Part shown: positions 40,738-50,329 of the stretch, piece after piece | How the letters are laid out: each line of letters opens with the position of its first letter | Numbering within the stretch: position 1 is the first letter of the stretch | Assembly: GCF_014396385.1 (NCBI RefSeq) | Contig: NZ_CP060716.1 | Coordinates: forward strand, 744,001-808,000 | Reading direction: 5' to 3' | Length of the DNA: 64,000 bases | Source: Leucobacter denitrificans | GTDB taxonomy: Bacteria; Actinomycetota; Actinomycetes; Actinomycetales; Microbacteriaceae | The notes under the pieces: model-generated | Seen by the model: only the letters and a program-made list of their open reading frames with translations | The model's database searches: none | What the model was told of the DNA's origin: nothing | Position numbers and translations under genes: made by a program

Positions 40738-41384
40738 CGCGCGGCTCCTTTCGACTTATCGCCTGCATTCTGTTTGCCTGCAACTAGTCCAACGCCCTGC
40801 TCGCGCGCGTATTCCCCAAGTACCTGACGAAGTTTCGAGCGGCCCCGGTGCAATCTACTCATCACGGTGCCAATGGGCACCTCTTGGATGTCTGCGATCT
40901 CTTGATAGCTGAACCCTTCAACGTCTGCGAGGTAGACCGCCATGCGGAAATCCTCGGCGAGATCATTGAGCGCTCTCGTCACGATTGAGTCAGGAGTACG
41001 GTCGATCGCCTCTGCCTCAGCGGAGCGCGACGACATTGCCGTGGTGGACTCTGCGCCGCCAAGTTGCCAGTCCTCCAGCTCCTCCACCGCACCCATGTAG
41101 GGCTGCCGCTGCTTCTTTCGGTACGTGTTGATGTAGCTGTTCGTCATGATGCGATACAGCCAAGCTTTGAGGTTGGTCCCCTCTTCGAATGAGGCGAATG
41201 CCGAGTAAGCCTTGAGGAATGTCTCTTGCACGAGATCTTGCGCGTCTTGCGGGTTGCGCGTCATCTTCATCGCCGCACCATAGAGCTGGTCGAGAAGCGG
41301 AAGCGCCTCCTCAGTAAACCTGGTCTGGAGGTGCTCTGCGGTCTCGTCTTGCCCGGCGGTCGAGTCTCGCGGAGTGCTATTCAC
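40734..41384 (-). CDS. sigH: ECF RNA polymerase sigma factor SigH/SigR (thiol-oxidative stress)
   Basis: 216 residues. Region 2 at about 28-95 ([43 protein letters not shown]), region 4 at about 140-195 ([34 protein letters not shown]). It directs thioredoxin, mycothiol-recycling and protease genes after disulfide stress in relatives. Longer non-conserved ends than usual (about 25 residues at the C-terminus). GTG start at 41384 from a TAGGAT leaderless box. I did not find a clear SigR-type GGAA-N-GTT autoregulatory promoter by eye. Operon with rsrA; divergent from aroA. Confidence 0.93.
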   Translation of the reverse strand: MNSTPRDSTAGQDETAEHLQTRFTEEALPLLDQLYGAAMKMTRNPQDAQDLVQETFLKAYSAFASFEEGTNLKAWLYRIMTNSYINTYRKKQRQPYMGAVEELEDWQLGGAESTTAMSSRSAEAEAIDRTPDSIVTRALNDLAEDFRMAVYLADVEGFSYQEIADIQEVPIGTVMSRLHRGRSKLRQVLGEYAREQGVGLVAGKQNAGDKSKGAAR

Positions 41385-41396
41385 GCTTCGATCCTA
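41385..41396 (-). promoter_or_regulatory. -10 box of sigH, leaderless type
   Basis: TAGGAT at 41391-41396 (minus), six bases, then GTG at 41384. Confidence 0.55.
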
Positions 41397-41427
41397 GCTC
41401 TTCGAACCGAGAAGCCTCGGCTGAGGG

Positions 41428-41441
41428 TAAGCTCGAGAGTA
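41428..41441 (+). promoter_or_regulatory. -10 box of aroA, near-leaderless type
   Basis: TAAGCT at 41428-41433, eight bases, then ATG at 41442. It supports that start against the ATG at 41457. Confidence 0.4.
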
Positions 41442-42941
41442 ATGTTTGCAGCAAAAATGAACCGAGGCAAAGACGGCGAGGAAGTTCGCTCTGGTGACGT
41501 TGTGGGCGAAGAGGTTGCCCTCTGGGCGGCGCCGACGGTAAGCGCACCGATTCAATCGAGAGTGTCGATCCCCGGGTCGAAGTCGCTCACTGGCCGTGAA
41601 CTCATTCTCGCCGCGCTCGCTGACGGCCCCGGCACACTCAGGTTTCCGCTTCGTTCACGAGACACCGACCTCATGGTCGACGCGCTGAAGCTGCTCGGCA
41701 CGAGCATCGAGCCGCTTCCTGGCAAGAACCCGTTCGGCCCCGATCTGAGAATCACCCCCGCCGCCGAGCTCACCGGCTCGACGAGCATCGAGTGTGGGCT
41801 CGCCGGCACCGTCATGCGGTTCATGCCTGCGGTCGCGGCGCTCTCGCTCGGCCCGGTCGCATTCGACGGTGACCCCTACGCTCGCAAGCGCCCTATGCGC
41901 CCGGTGCTCGAAGCGCTGCGCTCGCTCGGCGCCGATATTTCCGACGATGGGCGTGGATCGCTGCCCTTCACCGTGCACGGCGCGGGGTCTCTGCGAGGAG
42001 GCCGTGTCGAGGTCGACGCGTCGCTCTCGAGCCAGTTTGTTTCTGCACTCCTGCTCGCCGCGCCGAGGTTCGCCGAGGGTGTGCACGTGATCCACACCGG
42101 CGAACGTCTGCCGAGTGTGCCGCACATCGAGATGACGCTCGAGGCACTGCGTGCACGCGGCGTCGAAGCTGACTCGCCCGCAGTCGGTGAGTGGCGCGTC
42201 GCACCCGGGCCGATTGCAGCGCGCGACCTTGAGATTGAGCCCGATCTGTCGAACGCTGCCCCGTTCCTCGCGGCCGCACTCGCTACTGGTGGGTCAGTGT
42301 CGATCCCGAACTGGCCCGCCGACACCACCCAGGTGGGCGACACCCTGCGCACCCTACTTCCGGAGTTTGGAGCGACTGCGACGCTTGAGAACGGTGTGCT
42401 CACCGTGGCAAGCAGCGGGCCTCTCCGCGGAGTGAACCTGCACATTCCCGAGGCTGGCGAACTGTCGCCGACCTTCGTGGGTCTTGCGGCGCTTGCCGCG
42501 CAGACGAAGCCTGACGGCTCCCCCGGCGAGCCGAGCACGATCACCGGAATCGGGCACACGCGCCATCACGAGACCGACCGCATCGCGGCACTGGTTACCG
42601 AGATCAACGCCCTCGGCGGCCGAGCTGAGGAGCTCGAGGATGGCATTGCGATCCACCCCGCCCAGCTGCACGGTGGCCTGTGGCACGCCTACGCCGACCA
42701 CCGAATCGCGTCGACCGGTGCACTCATTGGCCTCGCGGTAGCGGGTGTCGAGGTTGACGACATTGCGACGACCTCGAAGACACTTCCTGAGTTCCCTGAG
42801 CTCTGGTTGGGGCTTGCGGGGGTCGAGCCAGCGCCAGCAGGCGACGACAGTGGCGACGACAGTTCTGGCGTCACTACGTCTGGTTTCGTGTCGGGTGGAG
42901 CCCTGCTCGATGGCATGGGCAACTTCATCGGCGGGTCCTGA
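41442..42941 (+). CDS. aroA: 3-phosphoshikimate 1-carboxyvinyltransferase (EPSP synthase)
   Basis: 499 residues; makes EPSP from shikimate-3-phosphate and PEP in aromatic amino acid synthesis. Landmarks: PGSKSLTGRELILAALADG near residue 48, CGLAGTVMRFMPAVAALS, DPYARKRPMRPVLEALRSLG, SSQFVSALLLAAPRF, and the HETDRIAAL / YADHRIAST pair. The usual Asn of SxTNR is Gly here (SLTGR). About 40 residues beyond the family end form an acidic, Gly-rich tail (GDDSGDDSSG). Gene order sigH-aroA-rsgA is conserved in actinobacteria. It ends three bases before rsgA. Confidence 0.94.
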   Translation: MFAAKMNRGKDGEEVRSGDVVGEEVALWAAPTVSAPIQSRVSIPGSKSLTGRELILAALADGPGTLRFPLRSRDTDLMVDALKLLGTSIEPLPGKNPFGPDLRITPAAELTGSTSIECGLAGTVMRFMPAVAALSLGPVAFDGDPYARKRPMRPVLEALRSLGADISDDGRGSLPFTVHGAGSLRGGRVEVDASLSSQFVSALLLAAPRFAEGVHVIHTGERLPSVPHIEMTLEALRARGVEADSPAVGEWRVAPGPIAARDLEIEPDLSNAAPFLAAALATGGSVSIPNWPADTTQVGDTLRTLLPEFGATATLENGVLTVASSGPLRGVNLHIPEAGELSPTFVGLAALAAQTKPDGSPGEPSTITGIGHTRHHETDRIAALVTEINALGGRAEELEDGIAIHPAQLHGGLWHAYADHRIASTGALIGLAVAGVEVDDIATTSKTLPEFPELWLGLAGVEPAPAGDDSGDDSSGVTTSGFVSGGALLDGMGNFIGGS

Positions 42942-42944
42942 GTC

Positions 42945-43997
42945 GTGAGCTGGTTCACCGTCGACGATGATGACGACGACGTTCCGTACGGCGAGTACGC
43001 CGACCACGAGGTGCGTCAGCGCCCGAACCCGAAGGCGAATCGGCCCCGCACAAAGCGCCGCCCTGAGCACTCCGACGCGGTTACCGGCATGGTCACGGCG
43101 GTGGATCGCGGTCGTTACACCGCCCTCATTCCTGGCGACGCTCGCTCCTCTGAGCGAACGGTGCTCGCAGCGCGCGCTCGCGAACTGCGCAACACCGCCA
43201 TTGTGATTGGCGACCGAGTGCACCTCGTGGGCGACGTGAGCGGTGACGAAGGGTCACTCGCCCGTATTGTCGGTCTCGACGACCGCACGACACTGCTTCG
43301 CAGGAGCGCCGACGACAGCGACAGGCTCGAGCGGGTCATGGTTGCAAATGCCGAGCAGATGCTCATCGTTGTTGCGGCCGCGAATCCCGAGCCTCGCGTT
43401 CGCTTGGTGGATCGCTACCTCGTCGCGGCCTATGACGCCGGCATGCAGCCACTCCTGTGCATCACCAAGACCGACCTCGCCTCGCCAGACTCGTTTCTCG
43501 AGAACTTTGCGGCACTCGAGGTTCCGGTGTTTCGTTCGGCACCCGGCGCCTGGCCACTCGAGGAAATTCGCGAGGCGCTCGCGGGCAAGACAACCGTCTT
43601 CGTCGGTCACTCTGGGGTAGGGAAATCTACGTTGATCAACGCGCTCGTGCCTGACGCAGATCGCGCCGTGGGTCACGTCAACGAAGTGACGGGTCGCGGT
43701 CGACACACCTCGTCGTCGTCAGTCGCACTGCGCGTCGCTACCCTGGGTGCGGAAGGCGGCGAATCGGGCTGGGTGGTCGACACCCCGGGTGTGCGCTCCT
43801 TTGGCCTCGGACACGTCACGAACGATGGAATCCTGCGCGGTTTCACCGATTTGGTGCCCTATCTCGACGAGTGTCCCCGCGGGTGCACCCACACGTCGGA
43901 CGCACCCGATTGCGAGCTCGATGCCGCGATTGCAGACGGGCGACTCGACGCTATTGGTGCGCAGCGAGTCGAGTCTCTGAGGCGCCTGCTCTCGTAG
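42945..43997 (+). CDS. rsgA: ribosome small subunit GTPase RsgA (YjeQ)
   Basis: 350 residues; a late 30S assembly GTPase. OB-fold N-terminal region (VTGMVTAVDRGRYTALIPG...), circularly permuted GTPase with NKxD-type CITKTDLAS first, then G1 GHSGVGKSTLINAL and G3 DTPGVRSFGL. The C-terminal zinc knuckle is CPRGCTHTSDAPDC. The first 12 residues are an Asp run (VDDDDDDVP). GTG start three bases after aroA. A hexanucleotide microsatellite begins seven bases after its stop. Confidence 0.95.
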   Translation: MSWFTVDDDDDDVPYGEYADHEVRQRPNPKANRPRTKRRPEHSDAVTGMVTAVDRGRYTALIPGDARSSERTVLAARARELRNTAIVIGDRVHLVGDVSGDEGSLARIVGLDDRTTLLRRSADDSDRLERVMVANAEQMLIVVAAANPEPRVRLVDRYLVAAYDAGMQPLLCITKTDLASPDSFLENFAALEVPVFRSAPGAWPLEEIREALAGKTTVFVGHSGVGKSTLINALVPDADRAVGHVNEVTGRGRHTSSSSVALRVATLGAEGGESGWVVDTPGVRSFGLGHVTNDGILRGFTDLVPYLDECPRGCTHTSDAPDCELDAAIADGRLDAIGAQRVESLRRLLS

Positions 43998-44003
43998 CGG
44001 CCG

Positions 44004-44041
44004 CACCAGCACCAGCACCAGCACCAGCACCAGCACCAGCA
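44004..44041 (+). repeat. hexanucleotide microsatellite (CACCAG)6
   Basis: Six exact copies of CACCAG (44004-44039) plus CA, in the intergenic region just after rsgA. No similar repeat was noticed elsewhere in the window. It would code for His-Gln or Pro-Ala runs if translated. Confidence 0.9.
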
Positions 44042-44108
44042 TTCAAGCAGGAGTTCCTCACTCAAACGGGCGCTTCTTGCGAAGTCGTCCTGTTTGGCTG
44101 CAGAAAAC

Positions 44109-44142
44109 CGCCTCTTTGCTGCATGCCATCAGCAAAGAGGCG
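44109..44142. terminator. hairpin 1 downstream of icd (13-bp perfect stem)
   Basis: CGCCTCTTTGCTG (44109-44121) pairs perfectly with CAGCAAAGAGGCG (44130-44142), loop of eight. On the minus strand GGTTTTC follows, so it fits a terminator for icd. It shares AGGCG with hairpin 2, so only one can form at a time. Confidence 0.7.
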
Positions 44143-44165
44143 CCCAGGGGTAACCCCGGGCGCCT
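44138..44165. terminator. hairpin 2 downstream of icd, overlapping hairpin 1
   Basis: AGGCGCCC (44138-44145) pairs with GGGCGCCT (44158-44165), with GGGG/CCCC inside. On the plus strand TT follows, suiting termination after rsgA. On the minus strand it forms before hairpin 1. Confidence 0.65.
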
Positions 44166-44181
44166 TTCACAACGCTACGCG

Positions 44182-46398
44182 CTAGATGTTGTCAATGACC
44201 TCGTTCAGGGTTGCTGAGGGTCGCATGATCTGTGCCACGAGCTTCACATCTGGAAGGTAGTAGCCACCGATGTCGGCTGGCTTACCCTGTACTGCGAGCA
44301 GCTCTGCGACGATCTCTGATTCCTTCGAGACGAGCGCTTCTGCAACCGGTGCAAACTTCTGCGCCAGCTCAGCGTCTTCCGACTGGTGAGCGAGCTCCTG
44401 AGCCCAGTACTGCGCGAGGTAGTAGTGGCTGCCACGGTTGTCAGTGGTTCCGAGCTTGCGGCCCGGTGAGCGGTCCAACTCAAGGAATGTGCCTGTTGCG
44501 CGATCAAGGGTATCGGCAAGCACCTTCGCCTTCGCGTTGCCCGCGAACTCAGAGAAGTGCTCAAGCGACGCTGCGAGTGCAAAGAACTCGCCGAGCGAAT
44601 CCCAGCGCAGGTAGTCTTCCTCGAGCAACTGCTGCACGTGCTTCGGCGCCGACCCGCCAGCACCAGTCTCGAAGAGGCCACCGCCCGCGAGCAGCGGAAC
44701 AATCGAGAGCATCTTGGCACTGGTTCCGACCTCGAGGATCGGGAAAAGGTCGGTGAGGTAGTCACGAAGCACGTTGCCCGTCACCGAGATGGTGTTTTCA
44801 CCGCGACGAATGCGCTCAAGTGAGAACTTCGTTGCGTCAGCTGGTGCGAGGATGCGGATATCGAGTCCGTCAGTATCGTGACCCGCAAGGTACTCGTTCA
44901 CCTTGGCGATGAGCTGCGCGTCGTGTGCGCGTGCTTCGTCGAGCCAGAACACTGCGGGCGCACCGGTCGCGCGGGCACGCGTGACCGCGAGCTTCACCCA
45001 GTCGCGAATCGGGGTGTCCTTCGTCTGAGTACCGCGCCAGATATCGCCAACCTGCACCTCGTGCGAGATGAGCACCTCACCAGCGCTGTTGACGACCTCA
45101 ACGCGGCCTGGAACAGAGATCTCAAACGTCTTGTCGTGGCTGCCGTATTCCTCAGCTGCCTGAGCCATGAGGCCCACGTTCGGAACCGTGCCGATGGTCG
45201 CGGGATCGAGCGGCCCATTTGCAATCGAGTCTTCGATAGCGGCCTGGTAGACACCCGCGTACGACGAGTCAGGAATCACAGCGAGCGTGTCTGCCTCGCC
45301 ACCGTCTGCGCCCCACAGCTTTCCACCGTTGCGGATCAGAGCCGGCATCGAAGCGTCGACAATCACGTCTGAAGGGACATGCAGGTTTGTGATGCCCTTG
45401 TCACTGTTCACGTACGACAGACGAGGCCCGCGCGCAATAACCGCGTTGATCTCGTCTGCGATGTTCTGGCCGCCAGGCACCTTGTCGAGGCCCGCGAGAA
45501 TCGCGCCCAGGCCGTTGTTTGGCGTGAGTCCTGCTTCTTCAAGCGCGAGACCGTGCGCGTCGAATACGTCTTTGAAGAACGCTTTGACTGCGTGACCGAA
45601 CAGAATCGGGTCGCTGACCTTCATCATGGTTGCCTTGAGGTGGAGCGAGTACAGCACGTCGTCTGCCTTCGCGGTTTCGAGCGTCTCAGCAAGGAAACGA
45701 TCGAGCGCGCGCGCCGAGAGGAACGTAGCGTCGACAACCTCACCCTCAAGAACAGGGAGGCTCTCTTTGAGCACAGTCTCGGTGCCATCTTCAGAGATCA
45801 AGCGGATCTTGAGCGTGTCGTCAGCAGGCAACACGATCGACTTCTCATTTGAGAAAAAGTCATCGTGCCCCATTGTCACAACGCGCGTCTTCGAGCCATC
45901 GCTGAATGGCTTGTTTACGTGTGGGTGCTTACGCGCATACCCCTTCACCGCAAGCGGTGCACGACGGTCGCTGTTGCCCTGACGCAGCACAGGGTTTACT
46001 GCAGAACCCTTGATGCGGTCGTAGCGAGCCTGAGCCTCAGTTTCTTCGTCAGTTTCTGGCTCTTCTGGGTAGTCAGGAACGTCGTAGCCCTTTGCCTGCA
46101 GCTCAGCAATTGCTGCTTTGAGTTGTGGGATCGACGCAGAGATGTTTGGAAGCTTGATGATATTAGCTTCGGGAGCTTTCGCCAGTTCACCCAACTCTGC
46201 CAGCGCATCGCCTACCTGCTGTTCCGGCTTGAGGCGCTCTGGGAACGCCGAAAGAATGCGCCCCGCGAGCGAGATATCGCGTGTGTCGAAAGCAACACCT
46301 GCTGCGCCGGCAAACGCCTCCACAATCGGAAGAAGTGAGGCAGTTGCGAGTGCTGGAGCCTCATCAGTATGGGTATAAATGATGGTGGAGTCAGTCAC
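44182..46398 (-). CDS. icd: NADP-dependent isocitrate dehydrogenase, monomeric type
   Basis: 738 residues, the length of the monomeric 80-kDa ICD found in Corynebacterium and relatives and unrelated in length to the 45-kDa dimeric form. Conserved blocks: [19 protein letters not shown] at the start, [60 protein letters not shown] and [17 protein letters not shown]. It oxidises isocitrate to 2-oxoglutarate with NADP+ in the citric acid cycle. GTG start at 46398 with GGGAG upstream. Monocistronic, with paired terminator hairpins. Confidence 0.97.
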   Translation of the reverse strand: MTDSTIIYTHTDEAPALATASLLPIVEAFAGAAGVAFDTRDISLAGRILSAFPERLKPEQQVGDALAELGELAKAPEANIIKLPNISASIPQLKAAIAELQAKGYDVPDYPEEPETDEETEAQARYDRIKGSAVNPVLRQGNSDRRAPLAVKGYARKHPHVNKPFSDGSKTRVVTMGHDDFFSNEKSIVLPADDTLKIRLISEDGTETVLKESLPVLEGEVVDATFLSARALDRFLAETLETAKADDVLYSLHLKATMMKVSDPILFGHAVKAFFKDVFDAHGLALEEAGLTPNNGLGAILAGLDKVPGGQNIADEINAVIARGPRLSYVNSDKGITNLHVPSDVIVDASMPALIRNGGKLWGADGGEADTLAVIPDSSYAGVYQAAIEDSIANGPLDPATIGTVPNVGLMAQAAEEYGSHDKTFEISVPGRVEVVNSAGEVLISHEVQVGDIWRGTQTKDTPIRDWVKLAVTRARATGAPAVFWLDEARAHDAQLIAKVNEYLAGHDTDGLDIRILAPADATKFSLERIRRGENTISVTGNVLRDYLTDLFPILEVGTSAKMLSIVPLLAGGGLFETGAGGSAPKHVQQLLEEDYLRWDSLGEFFALAASLEHFSEFAGNAKAKVLADTLDRATGTFLELDRSPGRKLGTTDNRGSHYYLAQYWAQELAHQSEDAELAQKFAPVAEALVSKESEIVAELLAVQGKPADIGGYYLPDVKLVAQIMRPSATLNEVIDNI

Positions 46399-46518
46399 GT
46401 GGGGTTGTTCTCCCGTTCAAGTTTTGGTGCTGGGTTTAGCCCCTATAGCTTAGCCCATTCAGCGAAAAGTATCTCGATGTCGAGAGAAATGTAGATTCTT
46501 TGCTCAGGTAGCACTCGG

Positions 46519-46531
46519 TATGGTGATTGTC
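46519..46531 (+). promoter_or_regulatory. -10 box of the peroxiredoxin gene, leaderless type
   Basis: TATGGT at 46519-46524, seven bases, then ATG at 46532. It overlaps the alternative ATG at 46520, which argues against that start. Confidence 0.4.
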
Positions 46532-47005
46532 ATGACAGAACGCGTGATCCTCGAGCCCGGAATGCCCGCCCCAGAATTCTCACTCACCGATCAAGACGGC
46601 AACGTTCTTTCTCTTGCCGACCTTCGTGGCACTCGAGTCATCGTGTTCTTTTACCCCCAGGCCATGACACCAGCCTGCACAATGCAGGCGTGCGAGTTTC
46701 AGGAGTCAACCGAGCCATTCGAAGCCGCGGGCTTTCGCGTGCTCGGCATTTCACGCGACGACGTCGAGAAGCTTAAGCGATTCGCCGACCGCGACAGCAT
46801 CGAATACCCATTGCTTAGCGATCCAGACACCGAGGTGCATCGCGCATACGGCGCATTCGGTGAGAAGAACAGCTACGGTCGCATCGTTGAAGGCGTGATT
46901 CGCTCGACCTTCGTGATCGATAGCGAGGGCAAGATCGAACACGCACTGTACAACGTGAAGGCAACCGGCCACGTCGCACGCGTGCGAAAGCTACTCAGCG
47001 TCTGA
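46532..47005 (+). CDS. bcp: thioredoxin-dependent peroxiredoxin, Bcp/PrxQ type
   Basis: 157 residues. Reduces H2O2 and organic peroxides. The peroxidatic Cys is in YPQAMTPACTMQACEF, with the resolving Cys five residues later (TPACTMQAC), the PrxQ arrangement. Residues usually reading Asn-Thr-Pro-Gly before the Cys are Met-Thr-Pro-Ala. PAPEFSLTDQDGNVLSLADLRG starts the thioredoxin fold. An ATG at 46520 would add four residues. Two bases separate its stop from the convergent membrane protein gene. Confidence 0.93.
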   Translation: MTERVILEPGMPAPEFSLTDQDGNVLSLADLRGTRVIVFFYPQAMTPACTMQACEFQESTEPFEAAGFRVLGISRDDVEKLKRFADRDSIEYPLLSDPDTEVHRAYGAFGEKNSYGRIVEGVIRSTFVIDSEGKIEHALYNVKATGHVARVRKLLSV

Positions 47006-47007
47006 AC

Positions 47008-47439
47008 TTAATCGACGTCTGGATTGCTCGGATCTGAGCCTTCCAGAGGCTGCGGCTCGGTGGGCCGGATCATCAGAGCTGCCACGAAACCAACCACAGC
47101 GAGAAGCAGCATCACGCTCCCAACAAGCGGGGTACCAATGATGCCTTGGAGTACCCCGGCTCCCGCTGCGAACATGAGAATGTGCAACACCACCGATGAG
47201 GCGCGCACCCAATTGCCGAGTTTTCGGATTAGGCCAAGCAACGTGATGCCCACCCACACGATGCACACGATCAAACTGATGAGCAGACCGACCCAAATCG
47301 GTGCGAGCACATCCCTGTTCGGATCTGTATCTGGAAACGTCGGAAGCATGCCGATAAGCAGGAAGATACCTGCCAGACACTCGACAGTAAGGACCGCAGC
47401 AAGCACTCTCCGCGCCATAATTTGCCGCACATTCGGCAT
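47008..47439 (-). CDS. hypothetical four-helix membrane protein
   Basis: 143 residues with four membrane segments (about 12-30, 47-68, 82-104, 107-124) and an acidic Pro-rich C-tail (PTEPQPLEGSDPSNPDVD). No recognised motif. ATG at 47439; an internal ATG eight residues on (MARRVL) is possible. A 6-bp inverted repeat AAAGAC/GTCTTT (47471-47486) lies about 32 bases upstream and could be part of its control region. Function unknown. Confidence 0.7.
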   Translation of the reverse strand: MPNVRQIMARRVLAAVLTVECLAGIFLLIGMLPTFPDTDPNRDVLAPIWVGLLISLIVCIVWVGITLLGLIRKLGNWVRASSVVLHILMFAAGAGVLQGIIGTPLVGSVMLLLAVVGFVAALMIRPTEPQPLEGSDPSNPDVD

Positions 47440-47579
47440 GATTCTGTGCCCTTTCTCGAAACAACTACAAAAAGACTATTGTCTTTCGTTCATTTCCGTG
47501 GAACCATATATTCATCGAGTTCGCGCACGCCGGTGTGAGCATTCTCAATCACGTAGGCAAATTACACCGCGCGAACATC

Positions 47580-47649
47580 TAGGCTAACCAGCCTCGCTGA
47601 GTCGCGCGCTGACACGAGAGCATCGCGCGTGCGACGCAGAGGAGGAAAC
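47580..47649 (+). promoter_or_regulatory. whiB1 upstream region
   Basis: A TAGGCT-like -10 box (47580-47585) is followed by a small AGGCT/AGCCT stem and ends in a strong GGAGGAA ribosome site (47641-47647). Unlike many genes here, whiB1 has a leader and a clear ribosome site. Confidence 0.35.
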
Positions 47650-47898
47650 ATGGATTGGCGTGAACAGGCAGCGTGCCTCACTGTAGATCCGGAGCTATTT
47701 TTTCCGGTTGGCAACACCGGACCAGCGGTAGACCAGATTGAGCGGGCAAAGTCCGTGTGCGCTCGCTGCCCAGTGACCGAGATGTGCCTTCAGTACGCAA
47801 TGGACACCGGTCAGGATTCAGGCGTATGGGGCGGACTCAGCGAAGACGAGCGTCGTGCTCTCAAGCGCCGCGCCGCTCGCGCACGTCGCGCCTCCTAA
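47650..47898 (+). CDS. whiB1: WhiB1-type iron-sulfur transcription factor
   Basis: 82 residues. Cys9, Cys37, Cys40 and Cys46 ligate a 4Fe-4S cluster; the spacing and length equal mycobacterial WhiB1 (84 residues). DPELFFPVGN, the GVWGG turn and the basic tail ERRALKRRAARARRAS (DNA contact) are all present. In the family the cluster reacts with nitric oxide, and the protein binds region 4 of the main sigma factor. ATG at 47650 with GGAGGAA immediately upstream. Ends at a perfect palindromic terminator. Confidence 0.95.
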   Translation: MDWREQAACLTVDPELFFPVGNTGPAVDQIERAKSVCARCPVTEMCLQYAMDTGQDSGVWGGLSEDERRALKRRAARARRAS

Positions 47899-47920
47899 TC
47901 CGTCGCGCTTCTCAAGCGCA

Positions 47921-47964
47921 GACAACGAAAAAGCCCGGGCCGCGGCCCGGGCTTTTTCGTTGTC
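47921..47964. terminator. 44-bp perfect palindrome, bidirectional terminator of whiB1 and argG
   Basis: GACAACGAAAAAGCCCGGGC plus CG pairs with its exact complement without any spacer (22-bp arms). The A5/T5 tracts flank a GC core, so both strands read a GC stem ending in a T run. It lies between the convergent whiB1 and argG genes. Confidence 0.92.
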
Positions 47965-47970
47965 TAGAAC

Positions 47971-49434
<1,464 letters not shown>

Positions 49435-50271
49435 CTAGCGAATGTCCATCTCTCGCGGGTTCGAACCAAAGTTGCGCTGCTCATCGAGCGCATCAATCGC
49501 GGCGACCTCTTCGGCCGTGAGTTGAAAGTCAAAGAGCTGTGCATTCTCAACCATGCGCTCGGCACGAACTGTCTTCGGAAAAACAATGCGGCCTGCCTGC
49601 GCATGCCAGCGCAGGATAATCTGTGCGGGGGTTTTGCCGTGCGCTGCGGCGGCAGCGGCGATGACATCGCGCTTGAAGAGATCCGACTTGCCCTGCGCAA
49701 GCGGACCCCAGGCCTCAATCTTGATGCCCTTTTCAGCACAGTAGGCCACGAGTTCCTTGCGCTGATGCAGCGGGTGCAACTCGATTTGGTTCACCGTCGG
49801 CACGACCCCGGTAGCGTCAATGATCTCTTCGAGGTGCTCAATCTCAAAGTTTGAAACGCCGATCGATGTTGCGCGCCCCGACTCAGCGATTTTGGCGAGT
49901 GATCTCCAAGCTGCTAGAGCTTCACCGAACATTGGCTGGGGCCAGTGCACAAGGTAGAGGTCGACACGGTCGAGGCCCAGCCTGCCTAGGCTCTCCTCAA
50001 ACGCTCCTTCCGCCCGCGTCTGCTCCGAGTTCCACAGCTTCGTCGTAACAAAAAGGTCCTCTCGTGCAACTCCGCTGCGCGCAATCGCGGCCCCAACTTC
50101 AGCCTCGTTCCGATAGATCGCAGCGGTGTCAATGTGGCGGTACCCGGCCTCGAGCGCATCAATTACTACGCGCTCTGCCTCGCCCGGATCCACTTTGAAC
50201 ACACCGATGCCCAACTGCGGAATCTCATTACCGTCGTGAAGCGTGATGTTCGGAATGTTCAGCTGCGTCAT
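49435..50271 (-). CDS. aldo/keto reductase (2,5-diketo-gluconate reductase type)
   Basis: 278 residues, TIM barrel. Catalytic tetrad visible: Asp and Tyr in GYRHIDTAAIYRNE, Lys in TKLWNSE, His in YLVHWP. NADPH site at FPKTVRAERMVENAQLFDF near the C-terminus. Substrate unknown; the group reduces diketogulonate, methylglyoxal and other carbonyls. ATG at 50271 with GGGAG five bases upstream; an upstream frame to 50418 would lie inside hrpA. Divergent from hrpA over 58 bases. Confidence 0.93.
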   Translation of the reverse strand: MTQLNIPNITLHDGNEIPQLGIGVFKVDPGEAERVVIDALEAGYRHIDTAAIYRNEAEVGAAIARSGVAREDLFVTTKLWNSEQTRAEGAFEESLGRLGLDRVDLYLVHWPQPMFGEALAAWRSLAKIAESGRATSIGVSNFEIEHLEEIIDATGVVPTVNQIELHPLHQRKELVAYCAEKGIKIEAWGPLAQGKSDLFKRDVIAAAAAAHGKTPAQIILRWHAQAGRIVFPKTVRAERMVENAQLFDFQLTAEEVAAIDALDEQRNFGSNPREMDIR

Positions 50272-50329
50272 TGCGTCTCCCTCATTGCGTCGCGCGTTCC
50301 GCGCACCATTCCAGGATAATGGTGTGGTC

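Noticed and set aside
42354..43223. 289-codon open frame antisense to aroA and rsgA
   Set aside because: Spans the boundary of two certain genes on the other strand; no motif.
43871..44185. Open frame translating the microsatellite as an Ala-Pro run
   Set aside because: It begins inside rsgA in another frame and has no ribosome site; the repeat is better treated as intergenic.
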